From: Arthrobacter endolithicus | GTDB taxonomy: Bacteria; Actinomycetota; Actinomycetes; Actinomycetales; Micrococcaceae | DNA: 64,000 bases | Direction: 5' to 3' | Assembly: GCF_026627425.1 (NCBI RefSeq) | Contig: NZ_JAPNLH010000001.1 | Location: forward strand, 62,001-126,000 | In this document: positions 62,023 through 64,000 of the stretch, piece by piece | How positions within the stretch are numbered: position 1 is the first letter of the stretch | Layout of the letters: the number at the start of each line of letters is the position of its first letter | Position numbers and translations under genes: made by a program | Notes under the pieces: model-generated | Told to the model about the DNA's origin: nothing | The model's database searches: none | The model's input: the letters and a program-made list of their open reading frames with translations, nothing else

Positions 62023-63279
62023 ATGGATGCTGACGTAATCGTCATCGGAGCGGGCCTGGCGGGTCTGCAGTGCGCACGTCGTGCGCAGCGAAGCGGCCAC
62101 AGTGTCCTGATCCTTGAGGCTGAGGACGCCGTTGGTGGTCGTGTTCGGACCGACCGAGTCGACGGATTCCTGTGCGACAGGGGTTTTCAGTTGCTGAACC
62201 CGGCGTACCCGGCGGTGCGCCAATGGATCGATGTGCCCGCGCTCGAGCTGCAGAAGTTCGGCGTGGGGGTGGTGGTCCGCAAGGGTCAGACCGCCACCAC
62301 TCTTGCTCATCCGATCCGCCATCCGCGACATGCCCTCGCCACCTTGCGTAGTCAGCTCACCCCCGTCTCTGACGTCGTCGCCTTTGCCCGGTGGATGGTA
62401 CCGGCCCTGCTGCGTCACTCCACAGCCTCCACGTCCGCACGCGATGAAATGCTAGCTGCCTCATTTGACGCGGCTGGGTTTACCGGTCGGCTCCGACGCG
62501 ACGTGATCGATACTTTCCTGGCGGGGGTTCTTGCCGATACTTCCGGGGAAAGCTCCGCCAACTATGTACGTCAGCTGATGCGTTTCTTCGCGGCCGGTGC
62601 ACCGGGGCTTCCACGCGCCGGAATGCAGGCACTGCCGGAACAAATGGCAGCGTCGCTCGTCAAGCCAGTGCGGCTGGGGACTGCGGCGCGGGACCTGCGG
62701 GAGACGGCCGACGGCGTCAAGGTCATGACGGATAACGGAACGATCCGGGCGCGCGTCGCCGTGGTCGCCGTCGGAGCTCAGAATGTGGCTGAACTGACAG
62801 GACTGCCTACTCCGGTCACCCGAGGGTTGACCACGTGGTGGTTCCGGGCCCCGGCTCGTCCGCGGTCAGGTCCTTTCCTCATGGTGGACGCCACACGACC
62901 CGGCGGCGGACCGGCCGGACCAATCTGGCACACGGCCGTGGTCTCCGAAGCTGCGCCTTCGTACGCTCCGGGTGGAGAAAACCTCGTCGAAGCGACGACC
63001 TTATTGGACCGTCCTGACGGCCTTGCAGGAGAAGCCGACGTGCGCCGGGACCTTGCACGTCTCTATCTGACCTCCACTGACGATTGGGAGGTGCTCGTCC
63101 ACCACGTGGTACCGCACGCGCTCCCGGCTCAGCCACCGCCGCTTGAGGCCCCCGGTCCCAAGTGGATGGGCCGGAGGATACTTGTCGCAGGAGATCACCG
63201 GGCCAGCGGCTCCATCCAGGGCGCACTGCACTCCGGAGAGCAAGCCGCCCGGACTGTGGAGAGTGTTCTGGCCTCTTGA
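62023..63279 (+). CDS. FAD-dependent amine-oxidase-like / phytoene-desaturase-like oxidoreductase
   Basis: A 418-residue flavoprotein. The dinucleotide fold is VIVIGAGLAGLQCARRAQRSGHSVLILEAEDAVGGRVRTD, and the C-terminal FAD motif is ILVAGDHRASGSIQGALHSGEQAA. The middle resembles carotenoid and protoporphyrinogen-type oxidoreductases. No carotenoid genes flank it, so the substrate is unknown. Confidence 0.88.
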   Translation: MDADVIVIGAGLAGLQCARRAQRSGHSVLILEAEDAVGGRVRTDRVDGFLCDRGFQLLNPAYPAVRQWIDVPALELQKFGVGVVVRKGQTATTLAHPIRHPRHALATLRSQLTPVSDVVAFARWMVPALLRHSTASTSARDEMLAASFDAAGFTGRLRRDVIDTFLAGVLADTSGESSANYVRQLMRFFAAGAPGLPRAGMQALPEQMAASLVKPVRLGTAARDLRETADGVKVMTDNGTIRARVAVVAVGAQNVAELTGLPTPVTRGLTTWWFRAPARPRSGPFLMVDATRPGGGPAGPIWHTAVVSEAAPSYAPGGENLVEATTLLDRPDGLAGEADVRRDLARLYLTSTDDWEVLVHHVVPHALPAQPPPLEAPGPKWMGRRILVAGDHRASGSIQGALHSGEQAARTVESVLAS

Positions 63280-63390
63280 GAGAGGCGGCGCGCCCGGCCA
63301 CCCTTTTTCTGATCGCACGGGTTGACCCGGAACGGGCGAGCTGGTTCCGGGAGGCTGTCGAGCTGTGGGGACGGGTCTGCCGGCGGGTGA

Positions 63391-64000
63391 CTAGCGAAGG
63401 CGATTGCGCGCTTGCGGCGATGCGAAGACGGTTGTGACCCCGGGGGAGTACAGCACCGAGTCAGGCGCCCGATCAGCCAGCCCTGCCAATCCCGCAGCAG
63501 CCAGCAGCCCGTCGTTGAAGTAGAGAAGTTCAGCATGCCGGAGCGGCCATGGTTCATGATGATTACGGCAGTAAATGGTGTGACCGACGTGACTTTCGTG
63601 AAAACCCCAGCGTGCCGTCAAAAACGTCGAGATCGGGTCGGCCGCGATCGCAGCGTTCGCCACGCAGTCATCGCCGGGGCGCACGATGATGTGAGAGGCT
63701 GCATCGGGTTGACCGTGCCGCCTCGTGAGATACGCGACTTTGCCGTCACGTTTATCGAGTTTCATGGCCGCCCACTGATATTTCAGGCCAAATGCCGCCC
63801 GCGCAATAAGGACCGGGATGAAGTGCGAAGCCTCAAGACTGAGGAAGACAACTCCTCGATGGCCTTTCTCGTCAATGGAATAGAGACGAACATTGACTTC
63901 GGGAAAGTCACCGAGCCACGGGATACTTGGGCTGCCAAAGAAGGAACTCTTGGACATCTGAAACGCTATGATCCCCACCCACGCACTTGAGTCAATCACG
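63391..64000 (-). CDS. DUF2071 family protein (5' end beyond the window)
   Basis: The frame runs off the right edge; about 203 residues are visible. WVGIIAFQMSKSSFFG, FPEVNVRLYSIDEKGHRGVVFLSLEAS, ISTFLTARWGFHESHVGHTIYC, HHEPWPLRHAELLYFNDGLLAAAGL and PDSVLYSPGVTTVF are the DUF2071 (YqjF-like) pattern. Homologues have about 40 more N-terminal residues. Function unknown. Confidence 0.82.
   Translation of the reverse strand, partial: VIDSSAWVGIIAFQMSKSSFFGSPSIPWLGDFPEVNVRLYSIDEKGHRGVVFLSLEASHFIPVLIARAAFGLKYQWAAMKLDKRDGKVAYLTRRHGQPDAASHIIVRPGDDCVANAAIAADPISTFLTARWGFHESHVGHTIYCRNHHEPWPLRHAELLYFNDGLLAAAGLAGLADRAPDSVLYSPGVTTVFASPQARNRLR

Overview
The window is high-GC DNA with tightly packed genes, frequent GTG/TTG starts and start/stop overlaps of 1 to 4 bases. 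The gene set (AraC-linked VOC protein, DoxX, separate LigD-polymerase and ATP-ligase genes, PPK2, AlaX, OpuC-type transporter, IspH) points to a high-GC Gram-positive actinobacterium, most likely a motile Micrococcaceae member related to Arthrobacter. That assignment rests on protein resemblance only; no rRNA or tRNA gene was seen.

Layout. 1-8.4 kb holds regulators, small oxidoreductases, the split NHEJ genes and a MarR/MFS efflux pair. 8.4-36.5 kb is one large flagellar island. fliW, flgL, flgK and flgN lie on the minus strand; a FliA/WhiG-type sigma gene diverges from them. The plus strand then carries fliC, fliD, fliS, a small FliT-like gene, flgB, flgC, fliE-K, flgD, flgE, flbD, motA, motB, fliM-R, flhB, flhA, an flhF-derived gene and csrA. 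36.5-51.4 kb is metabolic and transport DNA: aldo/keto reductase, AlaX, CorA, two Lrp regulators with partner genes, an MFS exporter, a GlcNAc-kinase-like gene, an aldehyde dehydrogenase and a four-gene OpuC-type ABC operon. 51.5-60.1 kb is core-like: AlaA-type aminotransferase, PPK2, XseB/XseA, a membrane protein, IspH, RmuC and YchF. 60.1-62.0 kb is a small toxin-antitoxin island: a broken HigBA, an intact ParD-like/zeta pair and a truncated YoeB/Txe toxin. An amine-oxidase-like flavoprotein and a partial DUF2071 gene close the window.

Regulation that can be read from the sequence. Five sites share CTAAC (once CTTAC), exactly 15 bases, then GCCGAYAG. They precede flgN, fliC, flgB, flbD-motAB and fliM, and suit the FliA-type sigma factor encoded inside the island. 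The fliC leader carries a hairpin with an ANGGA loop and a second ANGGA overlapping the Shine-Dalgarno. With csrA and fliW at the two ends of the island, this predicts a CsrA/FliW/flagellin switch. No che genes, fliL, flgF or flgG were found in the window, and FliM has no CheY-binding peptide.

Other dyads look like operators for the MarR/MFS pair, the Lrp-linked methionine-gamma-lyase-like gene and the ParD-like/zeta module. Short tandem repeats (14-28 bp units) recur at gene ends.
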